A stretch of DNA of 64,000 nt from Duganella callida (lineage in GTDB: Bacteria > Pseudomonadota > Gammaproteobacteria > Burkholderiales > Burkholderiaceae_D). The notes below the pieces were generated by a model. That model did no database searches and was not told the DNA's origin. It saw nothing but the letters and a program-made list of their open reading frames with translations. The stretch lies in NCBI RefSeq assembly GCF_004614165.1, contig NZ_SPVG01000180.1:1-64000 (forward strand). The letters are read 5' to 3'. A program made the translations under genes and the position numbers. Below, piece by piece: positions 45,887-55,404 of this stretch. How positions within the stretch are numbered: the stretch's first letter is position 1; the number at the start of each line of letters is the position of its first letter.

Positions 45887-46966
45887 TCAGGGAAAAGTAG
45901 CGTCTACCTCGCCGCTATCGTCCGCATATCCCTGAAATTTCTGGATGCCGTTCTCTATTTGATGCCCCACAAAATAACTAAGGCCAGTACCCGACTGGAG
46001 TTCCAATGGAATATCAGAATTCTTTAGATATTGGTGAAGGGCGTTATTTTCAAACGGAATGACGTTCCAAAACGACTTGAGAATTTCGTCACTTTTAGTG
46101 CTTCTCGGGTTTACAACTGCAAAATTAAATGCTTCATGAAGAGCCCAATGCTGCGAAATTCGCCTTTTTTTCTTCAAGTCAGAGTGCCTGTGGTACAAAT
46201 TTGAAAATACAACCAGATCGACATTTTTATAATTATCTGCCGCCTCAAACGATTCATCTGTAAAAAGTCCTTGAGTGCCCTTAAGGTAGGCAATCCACTT
46301 AGTCATATCCATCTGGCAATCCACTGCCACAAACAAAACGTTTAGATGATGCTGCTCGATACTAGAGCCAAACTTTTCTTGAGCGCTAAGCAAATAATCT
46401 TTCATCTTGCAATCCATGTGATGGGATGCACCCACGGATGCCGGCTTGGCGGCACCATCAAAAAGCTGCTGGAGGTTGCCCACAAGATCAGAGTAGTCGG
46501 TTAACCGTCCTAAGCCATGCACTACAAAATCAGAGCTTGTAACAATCTGTTTTTGTTTAGAATAATCTGCGCATTTGATCTCGATGTTAAATTGATATTC
46601 TTTGTACCATAGAGCGCAGTCAACATCTTTCGGAGGCGATAGCTTCAGTTCGTAGACGTACTTGCCGCGCGTTTGCCGGGCTATGAACGCGAACCAAGCG
46701 CAAACCGTCAGTTCACACGCCGCTTGAATGTACGCGCCCTGATCAGCATCGGCCCTTTCCAGCATCAGCTTTCTGTACAAAAGATCGTTCTTCTCACGAT
46801 TGTTGAGAAACGGAAAAAGATGGCTTAGAGGAACTCTTATCCCATCTCGATATGCGCCCGACGGAACATACGGATTTTGGACTTTAATCGTGTATTGCTG
46901 AGGCTCTTGGGATTGCGCAGTTGCTGCGGATTGGGAATCGGAAGTCATCGCTTTGCTTTCATGCAA
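45887..46966 (-). CDS. Unknown protein with restriction-endonuclease-like core
   Basis: The 359-residue protein has VDCALWYKEYQFNIEIKCADYS near residues 113-134, a D...ExK pattern typical of PD-(D/E)XK nucleases. It also has a strand LNVLFVAVDCQ further on. Upstream, LFPFLNNREKNDLLYRKLML and a helix-rich region are unassigned. The start is either TTG 46966, with AAGGA six bases before, or ATG 46948 without a clear ribosome site. No partner is evident in the neighbourhood. Confidence 0.65.
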   Translation of the reverse strand: MHESKAMTSDSQSAATAQSQEPQQYTIKVQNPYVPSGAYRDGIRVPLSHLFPFLNNREKNDLLYRKLMLERADADQGAYIQAACELTVCAWFAFIARQTRGKYVYELKLSPPKDVDCALWYKEYQFNIEIKCADYSKQKQIVTSSDFVVHGLGRLTDYSDLVGNLQQLFDGAAKPASVGASHHMDCKMKDYLLSAQEKFGSSIEQHHLNVLFVAVDCQMDMTKWIAYLKGTQGLFTDESFEAADNYKNVDLVVFSNLYHRHSDLKKKRRISQHWALHEAFNFAVVNPRSTKSDEILKSFWNVIPFENNALHQYLKNSDIPLELQSGTGLSYFVGHQIENGIQKFQGYADDSGEVDATFP

Positions 46967-47317
46967 TTATTGTCCTTCGGTGGTGGAGCGCTAGTGCTAA
47001 AAAATCTGATTGTACTTCCGCGCATACCAACGCGATCAGAAGGGATCATGCACGCGCGATTCTCAAGCACAACCTCATCGCCAAACTGCCTCGGCGCACG
47101 TACGCGCTGGCAGGATCGCCACCTGGTCGGGACGCACGGGAACAACCTGATATACAAGCTAACCAGAGTCAAAATTTCTTAACGGAAACACAAAAATACA
47201 ACGAAACTTACTTTTGGCTGGGACTATTAGTGCAATGCAAATCCTGCTATGGCACCATTGCCGTGTGGATACAAAATTAAACTTGCATCTGCAACAACCT
47301 CTAGAGAAAGGAATTGT

Positions 47318-47731
47318 ATGAGCCATAGGTCTAGCAGTAACGATAGTGCCATCCTGTTCGGTTTGGTACTTCTCGTGGTCGGAATCATAGTATGGAATTT
47401 TGTAAAGTCAGTCGCGGGTGTAATTGGCGCCGATCCGTTTGCTACCGGCAAGCTGATGTTGGTCGGGTTGTTGGCAAGCGCGGCTGCCGGGTGTTTGGCT
47501 TATGCCGGCTGGATCTCAATCCGAACGGCAGCACTGGCAACGCTGAGCGTAGTCGCTATCAGCTCCCACAAAGTGCTGATCAGCATCGCAAATGACGGCC
47601 GAGCACCGGATGACATCTCGGAGATGTTCGGATATGTGGAAACTTGGTACACGTCGTGGCCTGTGTTCTTCTTTCTTTGCGGTTGCGTAGTCGCAGCAAC
47701 CATCTATTCCCATTGCTCAGGGGACAGATAG
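47318..47731 (+). CDS. Small membrane protein of unknown function
   Basis: The 137-residue protein has about four hydrophobic segments (starting ILFGLVLLVVGIIVWNF, then LMLVGLLASAAAGCLAY). It has no recognised domain. AAAGGA seven bases before the ATG at 47318 decides the start. It resembles small membrane proteins found in mobile elements. Confidence 0.65.
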   Translation: MSHRSSSNDSAILFGLVLLVVGIIVWNFVKSVAGVIGADPFATGKLMLVGLLASAAAGCLAYAGWISIRTAALATLSVVAISSHKVLISIANDGRAPDDISEMFGYVETWYTSWPVFFFLCGCVVAATIYSHCSGDR

Positions 47732-48048
47732 ACTTTATCGGCTCGAAATTGAGGGGGTATGCGATGTCAGCGAGAGGCATCACCTATCCTCACAAGAGCG
47801 GGCCCTATTTCTAGCTCTATGTCATTGTTTATAAAGCATTTTCACAAAGAATGCTGAATTATTCGAAATTCTTGTGAAAACGCAATTGAATCAATTAGTT
47901 AGCATTTTCGCTCAAAAATTTAAGAAGTTTATTGCTTGTAGATTAAGGCGCTGTTTAATCAGTTTTTCAGCGTTTTTTCCTGCCAAACCCGCTCAAACAC
48001 TGGTAGCATGTTGCTCCCAAGAATCCTTGATGCAGAGCATCATAGTCA
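47732..48048. other. 317-base AT-rich gap with a hairpin
   Basis: An imperfect inverted repeat pairs TTTTCACAAAGAAT (47839-47852) with ATTCTTGTGAAAA (47868-47880) around a 15-base loop. It could be a terminator or an operator for the next gene. Nothing else is recognised. Confidence 0.45.
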
Positions 48049-49188
48049 ATGAGCGCAGAACCAGCTATCGGATCATTTTTTGCCGTTTCACTTGAGGAAA
48101 TCCACGAGATTGCCGAGAAGTCAGGCAACGCAGACTGCATACTTGCGATGATTGCACTTCGCCGTGGTCAAGGCCGAAAAGCAAATACCGGCTGGGGTAG
48201 GATTTCCATTAAGAAACACATGGCACTGCCTCACTCCCGTGCTAATAAAGCGATTGACTGGTTGCTGGAGAATCGTTTTTTCGTTGAAGGACGACGCGAA
48301 ACCAAACGCAAAGGCAAAGACGACGGCAAAAGCGAAGCTGAAGGCAAAGCACATCTCTTCCCGGTTCGCGCCCTGCCCGATATCGCAAACAAGATTTACC
48401 TCCCGAACCGCCTTGTCGACAACGTAGACGGAGGAAAGGATGGAGGTTCGCTAGGCCAGCTAATGCGAAACATTCAGACTGATCTATGGAATAAGATCTC
48501 CACGGACCAAGCTCAACTAGATGCGCTGTTGGTATTAATTGCTCTTTATAAGCAACATCAAGAGGGAAAGGCCCGCGAAGATTTGGTTTGGTGGCATTGG
48601 GATACGCAAACGGCAAAGGGAAAAGCCAAGTCACTTGAGACGTCTGACAAGCAAAAGTTGTGCGTGCTTGACGCAACTAAGGGTGCGCTGCAATTTAATC
48701 CGGTTGAGGCTAAAAAAGCATTCGGCAACACGGCTTCAGCTCATGAAATCCTACCGCGAATTACGCTAGCGATCGATAACCTGAAAGAACTGGGTCTTAT
48801 CTATACCTTAACCAGTGTGTGGCGGGTGACGTTGTCTGGCAAAGCGAAGTGCCTTGAGCAAAAGTTTGAAAGGGCTTATGTCCTTGATTCGGACTTTGTC
48901 GGCCCAGCTGAACCACTACGTATATCTCCGCTTAAAGAGTTAGTACGGGATTTCTCTGAGCATCTGAACCGCAAGGATGGAACTTCGCTTCGCCCTGCTT
49001 TTTCCTCGGAGCATGTTGAATTTATCTCATCGAGCGTAGGGTGGTATGTTCCACGTTCGACAATTGAGCCTGCACATTTACCAGATAGTGAAGATCTGAT
49101 TGAAATTTCAGCTCAGCTAAATAAACTCTGCACTACTTGGAGTAATGCGATTAAGGATGCAATCAACAATGATCTAATCTTGCACTAA
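48049..49188 (+). CDS. Unknown protein with N-terminal winged-helix-like region
   Basis: The 379-residue protein has an N-terminal region with helix-turn-helix character (EKSGNADCILAMIALRRGQG, then SIKKHMALPHSRANKAIDWLL near residues 45-65). A Lys/Glu-rich linker (residues about 85-105) and an alpha-helical C-terminal domain follow. The layout is like replication or plasmid-control proteins of mobilizable elements, but no family is certain. A factor-independent terminator follows 25 bases after the stop. Confidence 0.65.
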   Translation: MSAEPAIGSFFAVSLEEIHEIAEKSGNADCILAMIALRRGQGRKANTGWGRISIKKHMALPHSRANKAIDWLLENRFFVEGRRETKRKGKDDGKSEAEGKAHLFPVRALPDIANKIYLPNRLVDNVDGGKDGGSLGQLMRNIQTDLWNKISTDQAQLDALLVLIALYKQHQEGKAREDLVWWHWDTQTAKGKAKSLETSDKQKLCVLDATKGALQFNPVEAKKAFGNTASAHEILPRITLAIDNLKELGLIYTLTSVWRVTLSGKAKCLEQKFERAYVLDSDFVGPAEPLRISPLKELVRDFSEHLNRKDGTSLRPAFSSEHVEFISSSVGWYVPRSTIEPAHLPDSEDLIEISAQLNKLCTTWSNAIKDAINNDLILH

Positions 49189-49213
49189 TGTCATTTCCTT
49201 TTTTTGGAAAAGT

Positions 49214-49252
49214 GGCCCAACGAAGAAATGCGGCTTTCAGGGCCTTTTTTTT
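49214..49252 (+). terminator. Factor-independent terminator
   Basis: GGCCC (49214-49218) pairs with GGGCC (49240-49244), followed by eight T residues, 25 bases after the stop of the 48049 gene. Confidence 0.75.
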
Positions 49253-49546
49253 CATATAAAGGGGTAAAGGTAGAAAGGTAAAAAGGCAGAAAGAAATAAT
49301 TTTTATAGCTCTAACACCGCTAACAACGAATAAGAGTTTTTTCTAGCGGGCGGGTTCACAATGGATCTGCTTTTTCGACAAATTCAGGCGCTAAGGCAAT
49401 TATTGAAGCGATTGCCGACTGCACGAATCTGTCTTGCGTTTCATTCCAAACCTTGGCACTGCAAACAGCTCAATACCACAACTATCGGGAAGCGCAAGAA
49501 TTTTCTCTGGCGAAGTAAAAATAATTTCGTTGCATTAGGGAAAAAT

Positions 49547-50833
49547 ATGCATATGATAGTTCTCCTGTCCAAATGTCAGGAGAATGATTTGCAGATCTTT
49601 ACTGCCCCATCCAATGCCGTCCAACCTAAACTGGAACTAGTAAACTCGACCGGCCCCTCTCTGCGGGAGCCCGCTCAGAAATTAAACCCCTTCGAGTTGC
49701 GCAATGATCCTGGACAGGATTCGTTGTTCTCCACTCAAGAACCTCCCGAACGCAGCTCTGTCAGTCTCCAGCCAGAAATTCAGGAGGACGCGACCTCAAA
49801 AGACATAGAGCTGAACTACATGCTCTCTGAACAGTATCCTGAGCCACTTGAACTCTACACAGGCCCCAAAATCCGACTCTTCCAGAAAAAGGACGCAATC
49901 GCGGCTGTGAATGCCGCACAGCTGTGCGATCCGGAATCATGCGCCCGCATCTCCAAAGTCATCAAAACGTTGGCAAGCCACGGCGAATACAGGAAACTCG
50001 GTCAGATACAAACGGACTTCCACTATTCGCTACGTCGCCTTCTGGACAAGTATCAGCAGTTTCAGGAAGTTATCGAATATGTGGTCAACTGCGCGGCCCT
50101 CTCGCAGCATCGCGGCGACAATGTATTGCGTATGTCTCCGATCCTCTTGATTGGGGAAGCTGGTGTCGGAAAGACGCAATTCGTACAAGAGTTTGCAGCC
50201 TTGCTCAAAGTCGGATTCAAGAAGATTGACCTTAGCGCAAGTCAATCTAACTCCGAACTAGCCGGATCATCAAGTTTTTGGAGCAATTCGGCGCCATCCA
50301 AAATTTTCCTCATGGCCAGCCAGGGAGTAAAGGGTGAATCTCTCGCAAATCCAATTTTCCTGCTCGACGAGATCGACAAGCCGGCGCGCTCCTTAGGCTT
50401 CACCAATGCCGATCCGTTAGGCGTGCTCCACACGCTGCTAGAAAGGCATTCGGCAGCCTGCTTCACTGATCTAGCAATCGACATCCCGTTAGACGTTTCA
50501 AACTACACATTCTTCGCGACATGCAATGATGTGGATTTAGTTCCTCCCCCCCTGAGGTCTAGGTTCAGGGAGTTCGTCATTAAGATTTCAAAAAATCAAA
50601 TGAAGGACATTGCTGTTTCTATTACACACGATCTGATTGATGAGCTACCTCATACAGAGGTTGTATTTCATCCGTCGGCAATTGAGAAGCTATCAGAGTT
50701 AGAATCGCCCAGGATCATGAAGAAATATGCCGAGGATGCATTGGGACGTACTCTTTTGGGTGGTCGAGATATCGTTGAACCGAAGGATATAAAAACAATC
50801 GTACATGCAAAACCCAAAATGGGTTTTCTGTAA
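49547..50833 (+). CDS. AAA+ ATPase, Lon-like ATPase domain without protease
   Basis: The 428-residue protein has a disordered N-terminal part (about 100 residues) and one AAA+ module. It carries Walker A LLIGEAGVGKTQF near residue 203, Walker B PIFLLDEIDKP near 270, sensor 1 FFATCNDVD and the arginine finger LRSRFREF. The AAA+ sequence resembles the Lon ATPase, but the Ser-Lys protease domain is missing. The ATG at 49547 follows AGGGAA; the frame is open from 49361. The gene at 50999 follows in the same direction. Its role is unknown. Confidence 0.82.
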   Translation: MHMIVLLSKCQENDLQIFTAPSNAVQPKLELVNSTGPSLREPAQKLNPFELRNDPGQDSLFSTQEPPERSSVSLQPEIQEDATSKDIELNYMLSEQYPEPLELYTGPKIRLFQKKDAIAAVNAAQLCDPESCARISKVIKTLASHGEYRKLGQIQTDFHYSLRRLLDKYQQFQEVIEYVVNCAALSQHRGDNVLRMSPILLIGEAGVGKTQFVQEFAALLKVGFKKIDLSASQSNSELAGSSSFWSNSAPSKIFLMASQGVKGESLANPIFLLDEIDKPARSLGFTNADPLGVLHTLLERHSAACFTDLAIDIPLDVSNYTFFATCNDVDLVPPPLRSRFREFVIKISKNQMKDIAVSITHDLIDELPHTEVVFHPSAIEKLSELESPRIMKKYAEDALGRTLLGGRDIVEPKDIKTIVHAKPKMGFL

Positions 50834-50998
50834 ATTGATAACCAGTCTGTTTAGCAAACATCACCTTGTCATAAAAATACTTAGATTATCCTTAAAAAGC
50901 AAAAAATCATTGCAGTTTTATTGTTTTTCAGCGCGGATGAAAAAATACCTCCTCCGCTATGTGATTCAATATGCCATGACACTAATTCAGAGGATAAA

Positions 50999-51520
50999 AT
51001 GCACACAAAACGATCTTTAGACATGATTCCCGATGCAAACAGTCAGATGGTTTTCAAAAAAACACCCAACTCATATCCAATACGAGATGGTTGGGTCAAA
51101 ATTATTTCAGATCATTGCAGACTTCCGCTTCCTTCTGCCGTCGAATATCCGAGTCATATACCAGGGCGTATATTTTCAGGCGATTTTTACGTCCCAAAAT
51201 CTGATGAAATAATTATTGAAGGATACTCATACGGAACGTTCAAAACAAGAAGCGGCATCACAATCAGCCTGTGGAATTACCGAGTTTCGGGAATAGACTC
51301 TCGTGGAGAGTTTTTTTCTTACAATGGTAACTGGATGAGTCTGAAGAAACAGATGCGTAGTCAAGGCATGGATAAAACGCTGTTGGACGGAACGAAAGAG
51401 CTAGCTGCTCTCGTTCGCGTTGGGCACGCAATCAGGTTGGGCATGAACCTGATAAATGAAGTACCTCAGCCTGAGGCAAACCAAAGTGCCGACTCGAGGC
51501 CGCCTCGGCTTCGAAAGTAA
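50999..51520 (+). CDS. Unknown protein downstream of the AAA+ ATPase
   Basis: The 173-residue protein has no domain I recognise. It has a beta-rich middle part (IPGRIFSGDFYVPKSDE, IEGYSYGTFKTRSG) and a helical C-terminal part ending in a Pro/Arg tail. GAGGAT six bases before the ATG at 50999 decides the start over the longer frame. It follows the AAA+ gene by 165 bases and may be its partner. Confidence 0.65.
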   Translation: MHTKRSLDMIPDANSQMVFKKTPNSYPIRDGWVKIISDHCRLPLPSAVEYPSHIPGRIFSGDFYVPKSDEIIIEGYSYGTFKTRSGITISLWNYRVSGIDSRGEFFSYNGNWMSLKKQMRSQGMDKTLLDGTKELAALVRVGHAIRLGMNLINEVPQPEANQSADSRPPRLRK

Positions 51521-51694
51521 ATCACAATCCCAGTCCGAAGCGGTGACCTCGTATAACACCTTCTTAGCGAACGCTAAATCACCTCTGCCGCTCCGGCCAT
51601 AACTCCCGCTGTACTCTCACGCCCCCCTGCTGGAGGGGCCAACGGCCGCTCAAAGCCGGTCCCGCGTCTCTGGCATATCCCTGACAGCTTCCCT

Positions 51695-51920
51695 TGCCAG
51701 TTCCCCTTGGCAGTTCCCCAGGCAGTTCCCCAGGCAGTTCCTCTTGGCAGTTCCCGGCACTTCAGTGGCATTTCAGTGGCATTTCAGCGGCATTTCAGCA
51801 GCATTTCAGTGGCACTTCAGCGGCATTTCAGCGGCACTTCGGTGGCAATTCAGTGGCACTTCGGTGGCACTTCGGTGGCACTTCGGTGGCACTTCGGTGG
51901 CACTTCGGTGGCACTTCAAC
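51695..51920. repeat. Composite tandem array: GGCAGTTCCCCA units then 15 x 11-bp GGCAyTTCrGy
   Basis: From 51756 to 51920 there are fifteen consecutive 11-bp units of the form GGCACTTCGGT or GGCATTTCAGY. They become more homogeneous to the right; the run near 51866-51909 is almost identical. Before them (51695-51755) are four to five 12-13-base units GGCAGTTCCCC(A). Eleven bases is about one helical turn, so a bound protein would be in phase. Open frames across the array in all three plus frames are only a consequence of the repeat. It lies upstream of the mobilization genes and could be an iteron array. Confidence 0.85.
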
Positions 51921-51960
51921 GCCGGTGGCAGGCATTCTGGGGACGTCTTCATCCAATCAA

Positions 51961-52243
51961 AGTTAATCAAATAAAATTTTATAACTATAAATCAACATAA
52001 ATCATTTCCCCTAATAAAAATAATTCGTCAAAACACAGAAATTCCGCTTTATTTTCTCGCCTTACAAAAATTGAGCAATGCAATCGTTTTATACTATTTC
52101 GTATAGCAGCTCTAAGCCAAAGTATAAAAATATCGTGGCAAGGCACGCCAAACGTATATCACACACTGACGTGTCTGCTATACGTTATGTGCCAAAGGCT
52201 GCGCCTTTGAATCCAATTACGCCCCTGACGTGGCCAGAGAAAC
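51961..52243. other. AT-rich region with inverted repeats, probable oriT/mobilization control region
   Basis: Inverted repeats here are TATAC/GTATA (52090-52094, 52101-52105), ACGTATA/TATACGT (52152-52158, 52179-52185) and CAAAGGC/GCCTTTG (52193-52199, 52203-52209). The region separates the tandem array from the RHH protein and relaxase genes, the usual place of an oriT. The nick site cannot be fixed from sequence alone. Confidence 0.5.
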
Positions 52244-52639
52244 ATGAAAACTAAACAAGTCAACATCAGATTAACGGAGGAAGAGCGAGATCAATTCAAA
52301 GCACTTGCTTTCGCTCATGGTTTAGATGCCTCTGATTACTTTAGATCAAGAGTCTTATCTCTCGATGTCATTTCAACCACATCGATAATCGAATCATCTG
52401 AAGAGCTAACTAAAAGAGCAATTGCAGCAGACAGGATAATAAAGAAGCGAGAACTGGAAAAACATATCCCAGAGCACGTTCTGCGTCGATTATCTTATTT
52501 AAGCTCAATGAACCAGAAGTTGGATGACATGTTGAAACTGCTCTATGCGTTCCAACATGGAGCAGCTACCGAATCGGTGGCCACTAAGCTCACCGCTTAC
52601 CTAGAAGAGTTACAACAGGCTATTCAAGGGGAATTTTGA
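52244..52639 (+). CDS. MobC-like ribbon-helix-helix mobilization protein
   Basis: The 131-residue protein starts with KQVNIRLTEEERDQFKALAFAHGLDASDYFRSRV, a ribbon-helix-helix domain typical of MobC/relaxosome accessory proteins. These bind oriT and help the relaxase. A helical C-terminal part follows. It lies 42 bases before the relaxase gene and shares its strand. Confidence 0.83.
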   Translation: MKTKQVNIRLTEEERDQFKALAFAHGLDASDYFRSRVLSLDVISTTSIIESSEELTKRAIAADRIIKKRELEKHIPEHVLRRLSYLSSMNQKLDDMLKLLYAFQHGAATESVATKLTAYLEELQQAIQGEF

Positions 52640-52681
52640 AAAACATCTATTTCAAGATCAATACCTCACAAGGATTTTACA

Positions 52682-54901
52682 ATGACGTTAATAAGAGTCA
52701 CCGGAGCGAGTAAAGGAATTAAAAATTACTTGATCAATGGTACAAAAAATGGAAGAGAGTTCACGAGAAATGAACTTGATGAAAGAATCCCTATCGGGAA
52801 TATTGACCTCGTGGACGAAATAATAGGCAGCATCACGTCAAATCGAATCAAATACCACCACATCACGTTATCGCTAAAAGAGGATATGGTTGATGCTGCA
52901 ATATTTAGTGGCATGCTAAAGGATTTCGAGAAATTTATGTTCTCTGCTTATCATCCCGATGAATACAATATTTATGCAGAAATCCACATGCCTAAGAAAA
53001 AAAGTATCCTAACAATTGATGGGAAACAATTGATTCGACTACCGCATATGCATATTGTCGTTCCCAACCTTAATTTACTTAGCGGCAAAGCATTGAATCC
53101 GTGGGGGAAATATGACCATAACATCTCATACTTTGACGCTTTTCAAGAATATCTAAATCGAAAATACGGAACAATCTCACCGCGACACAGCGTTAGAAGT
53201 GACTTCACTATGGAATCAACTATTCTACAACGCTCAAAGGGAGACGTATTTCTAGGAAATGGCGATCAATTGAAGGGCGAGATACTGCGTTACATAATGG
53301 ATAACAATATATCTGCATTATCCGAATTCCGCAGGTATCTTAAGAGTATTGGAGAACACAAGATAGTGAACTTGGGGCGTGCAAACGAACATGAGGCGAT
53401 AAGGAAGTCTGGGCGCGAGCGCTTCGTGAATCTGCGGCACAATGTCTTCAAAGAAGCGTTTTTGATACTCAGCCTCGATGAGAAGAAGAAGTATCTATCC
53501 GCGTTCGACAATGACAGTTACGTAGCGATCGGGAGTCCGCGAAACACGGATGAGGCGCTCATGACGCTGATCAGCGAATGGCACTCAATACGCGCCAGAG
53601 AGATCAAATATTTCCCTGGTGGCTTACCTAAGGCGTACAAAGCGCTAGCGCGCGAAGAAAAGCTCGATGCTCTCAGGAGGAAGGAAATCGCCTTCTACAA
53701 TAAGATCGGATCTTCTATATCTTTTCAAAAACAGCTATCCGATCTCGACAAAAGGCCGACGCTGCGCTTGCCTCGTCTCGAACTGCCCTCCCCTTCAACA
53801 GCCACGGGCAGGCGATACGATACGACAATTTCCCAACAGGTTCGGGACAAAGCTGAGTTCACGCTGAGTCAACAAGAAGAACATAGGATCATTGTCGCTA
53901 GATGGAACCAAGCCGTGGACCTGGAGTTTCTCCTTCAGGAGATGGTCGACAAGGTTGGCTTGGTGCGGTCCAAATATCAGATTGCAGGCCAAGAAAATCA
54001 GGGCGAGCCGCCAGTGCCGCCTAGGCGGATTCGCTGCGGCGCCAGGCATCTAAACGCAATCGACTTCTTGACACAAGAATTGCGAATGCCATTCGTCGCG
54101 GCACTATCCACACTAAAGAATACTGTAGCGCGTCAAAGCCATTTTGAAGCCAACTGCCATCCCGACAAGAACACTCCTGAGCCGATCCTTTGGAGACAGT
54201 TTTCTATGGTTCGACGCTCACTTCGAGTGCGCGTTCTGGAAGAATATCGGTTGGAGCTAGATCAATTGCGGAACTGCTCGCAGGAAGAACGTTCTGATAT
54301 GCAGAAGGAACGGAGCGATCGAAGATTCGCTCTCTACCTCAACAGGATGCCTCGACACTTTAGAGAGTTGTTTTTGGCAGACATTGAACGGGAGTACCAA
54401 ACTCGCAGGACAAGCCAGCGATTCGTTGACCGACAAAAGGAGTTCGTACTCAAGCGAAAAAAGTTGCAGATCAAAGACTGGGCACTGTATCAGATCTTTC
54501 TGCGATCGCGTGGCGATGAAGAATGCGTGGGGGAGTTGCGCCGCATTGCAGTCGCCCGTGAAATACTTCCGGACGCATGCTTCATCAAAGGCAAGAACAT
54601 GGGTGACTCTATCATCGATGACAGTAGGATCGTCTCGAAGTACGGCTGCATGCGAGATGTCTTGATCAACGGCGACATCATTTACTCCCAAAATGGTCGC
54701 ACGCTTCTACACGACCAAGGCGACCGGTTGTTGATTATCGATCGAGACCACGGGGTTTCGATTGGCTTGGCGTTGGCTCAAAAAAAATGGGGTGTTCAAC
54801 TAGCCATAAGCGGCTCAGCAGATTTCCTCAAGCAAATGGCACAGGACGTGAGGGAATATAATCGACATGTCTCAAACATGGTGAACATGCGAACCTCGTG
54901 A
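52682..54901 (+). CDS. Relaxase with C-terminal LPD7 domain
   Basis: The 739-residue protein has an N-terminal relaxase domain with YHHITLSL near residue 59 and the metal-binding His cluster LPHMHIVVPN near residues 120-129. A long helical, charged middle part follows. The C-terminal LPD7 domain is RDHGVSIGLALAQKKWGVQLAISG-like, near residues 690-735. Relaxases nick oriT and carry the strand into the recipient. AAGGA lies eight bases before the ATG. The MOB family was not determined. No type IV secretion genes are in the window, so the element is at most mobilizable. Confidence 0.87.
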   Translation: MTLIRVTGASKGIKNYLINGTKNGREFTRNELDERIPIGNIDLVDEIIGSITSNRIKYHHITLSLKEDMVDAAIFSGMLKDFEKFMFSAYHPDEYNIYAEIHMPKKKSILTIDGKQLIRLPHMHIVVPNLNLLSGKALNPWGKYDHNISYFDAFQEYLNRKYGTISPRHSVRSDFTMESTILQRSKGDVFLGNGDQLKGEILRYIMDNNISALSEFRRYLKSIGEHKIVNLGRANEHEAIRKSGRERFVNLRHNVFKEAFLILSLDEKKKYLSAFDNDSYVAIGSPRNTDEALMTLISEWHSIRAREIKYFPGGLPKAYKALAREEKLDALRRKEIAFYNKIGSSISFQKQLSDLDKRPTLRLPRLELPSPSTATGRRYDTTISQQVRDKAEFTLSQQEEHRIIVARWNQAVDLEFLLQEMVDKVGLVRSKYQIAGQENQGEPPVPPRRIRCGARHLNAIDFLTQELRMPFVAALSTLKNTVARQSHFEANCHPDKNTPEPILWRQFSMVRRSLRVRVLEEYRLELDQLRNCSQEERSDMQKERSDRRFALYLNRMPRHFRELFLADIEREYQTRRTSQRFVDRQKEFVLKRKKLQIKDWALYQIFLRSRGDEECVGELRRIAVAREILPDACFIKGKNMGDSIIDDSRIVSKYGCMRDVLINGDIIYSQNGRTLLHDQGDRLLIIDRDHGVSIGLALAQKKWGVQLAISGSADFLKQMAQDVREYNRHVSNMVNMRTS

Positions 54902-54905
54902 GCAT

Positions 54906-55331
54906 TTGTTGTCACGAAAGTCCGATATGGCGGCCACAATCCTGTACAGGCTTAAGCTGTGGCCGGCGCTGCTGAGCTACTGCGACGACGGCGCTATCGA
55001 GATTGATAACTCGGCGGCCGAACGCGCCTTGCGTGGCGTCGCCATTGGGCTCCGTAACTACCTGTTCGCTGGCGCCGACAGCGGCGGCGAACGGACTGCT
55101 GCGATCTACTCGCTGATCGGCGCGGCCAAGATGAACGGTGTCGCACCCGAAGCCTGATTGCGCCACGTGCTGACGCATATTGCCGATCATCCCGTTAACC
55201 GGGTTGATGATTTCTTGCCTTCGAACTCCACCTGCTCGCCGGCCTCCGAGATAACTCCGCTTCCCTGAGGTGTGATGCCATCATCGATTAAATTGCGGCA
55301 CCACCCAAGACGTCACTGAGCATACGCTTAC
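54906..55331 (+). mobile_element. IS66-family transposase fragment with right end
   Basis: The frame from 54906 matches the TnpC C-terminus of IS66: LWPALLSYCDDGAIEIDNSAAERALRG and YLFAGADSGGERTAAIYSL. A TGA at 55155-55157 replaces the expected Trp (PEA-W-LRHVL), after which similarity goes on (LRHVLTHIADHPVNRVDDFLP). The sequence ends with CATACGCTTAC at 55331, like the GTAAGCG terminal repeat of IS66 elements on the other strand. The upstream part is missing, so this is a dead remnant. It is more GC-rich than its neighbours. Confidence 0.85.
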
Positions 55332-55404
55332 TGTCGAACAGGGTTGTGATGCACAACTACATCTTCGCCGCTGGATTGGGAATTGTCCACCACCTACCTT
55401 CAAG

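Noticed and set aside
51756-51920. CRISPR array
   Set aside because: The units are 11 bp and directly adjacent without unique spacers, and no cas gene is present.
51694-52000. Three overlapping plus-strand frames with repeated HFSG/HFGG peptides
   Set aside because: They arise because the 11-bp tandem unit lacks stop codons in all frames; no start signals or family similarity support a protein.
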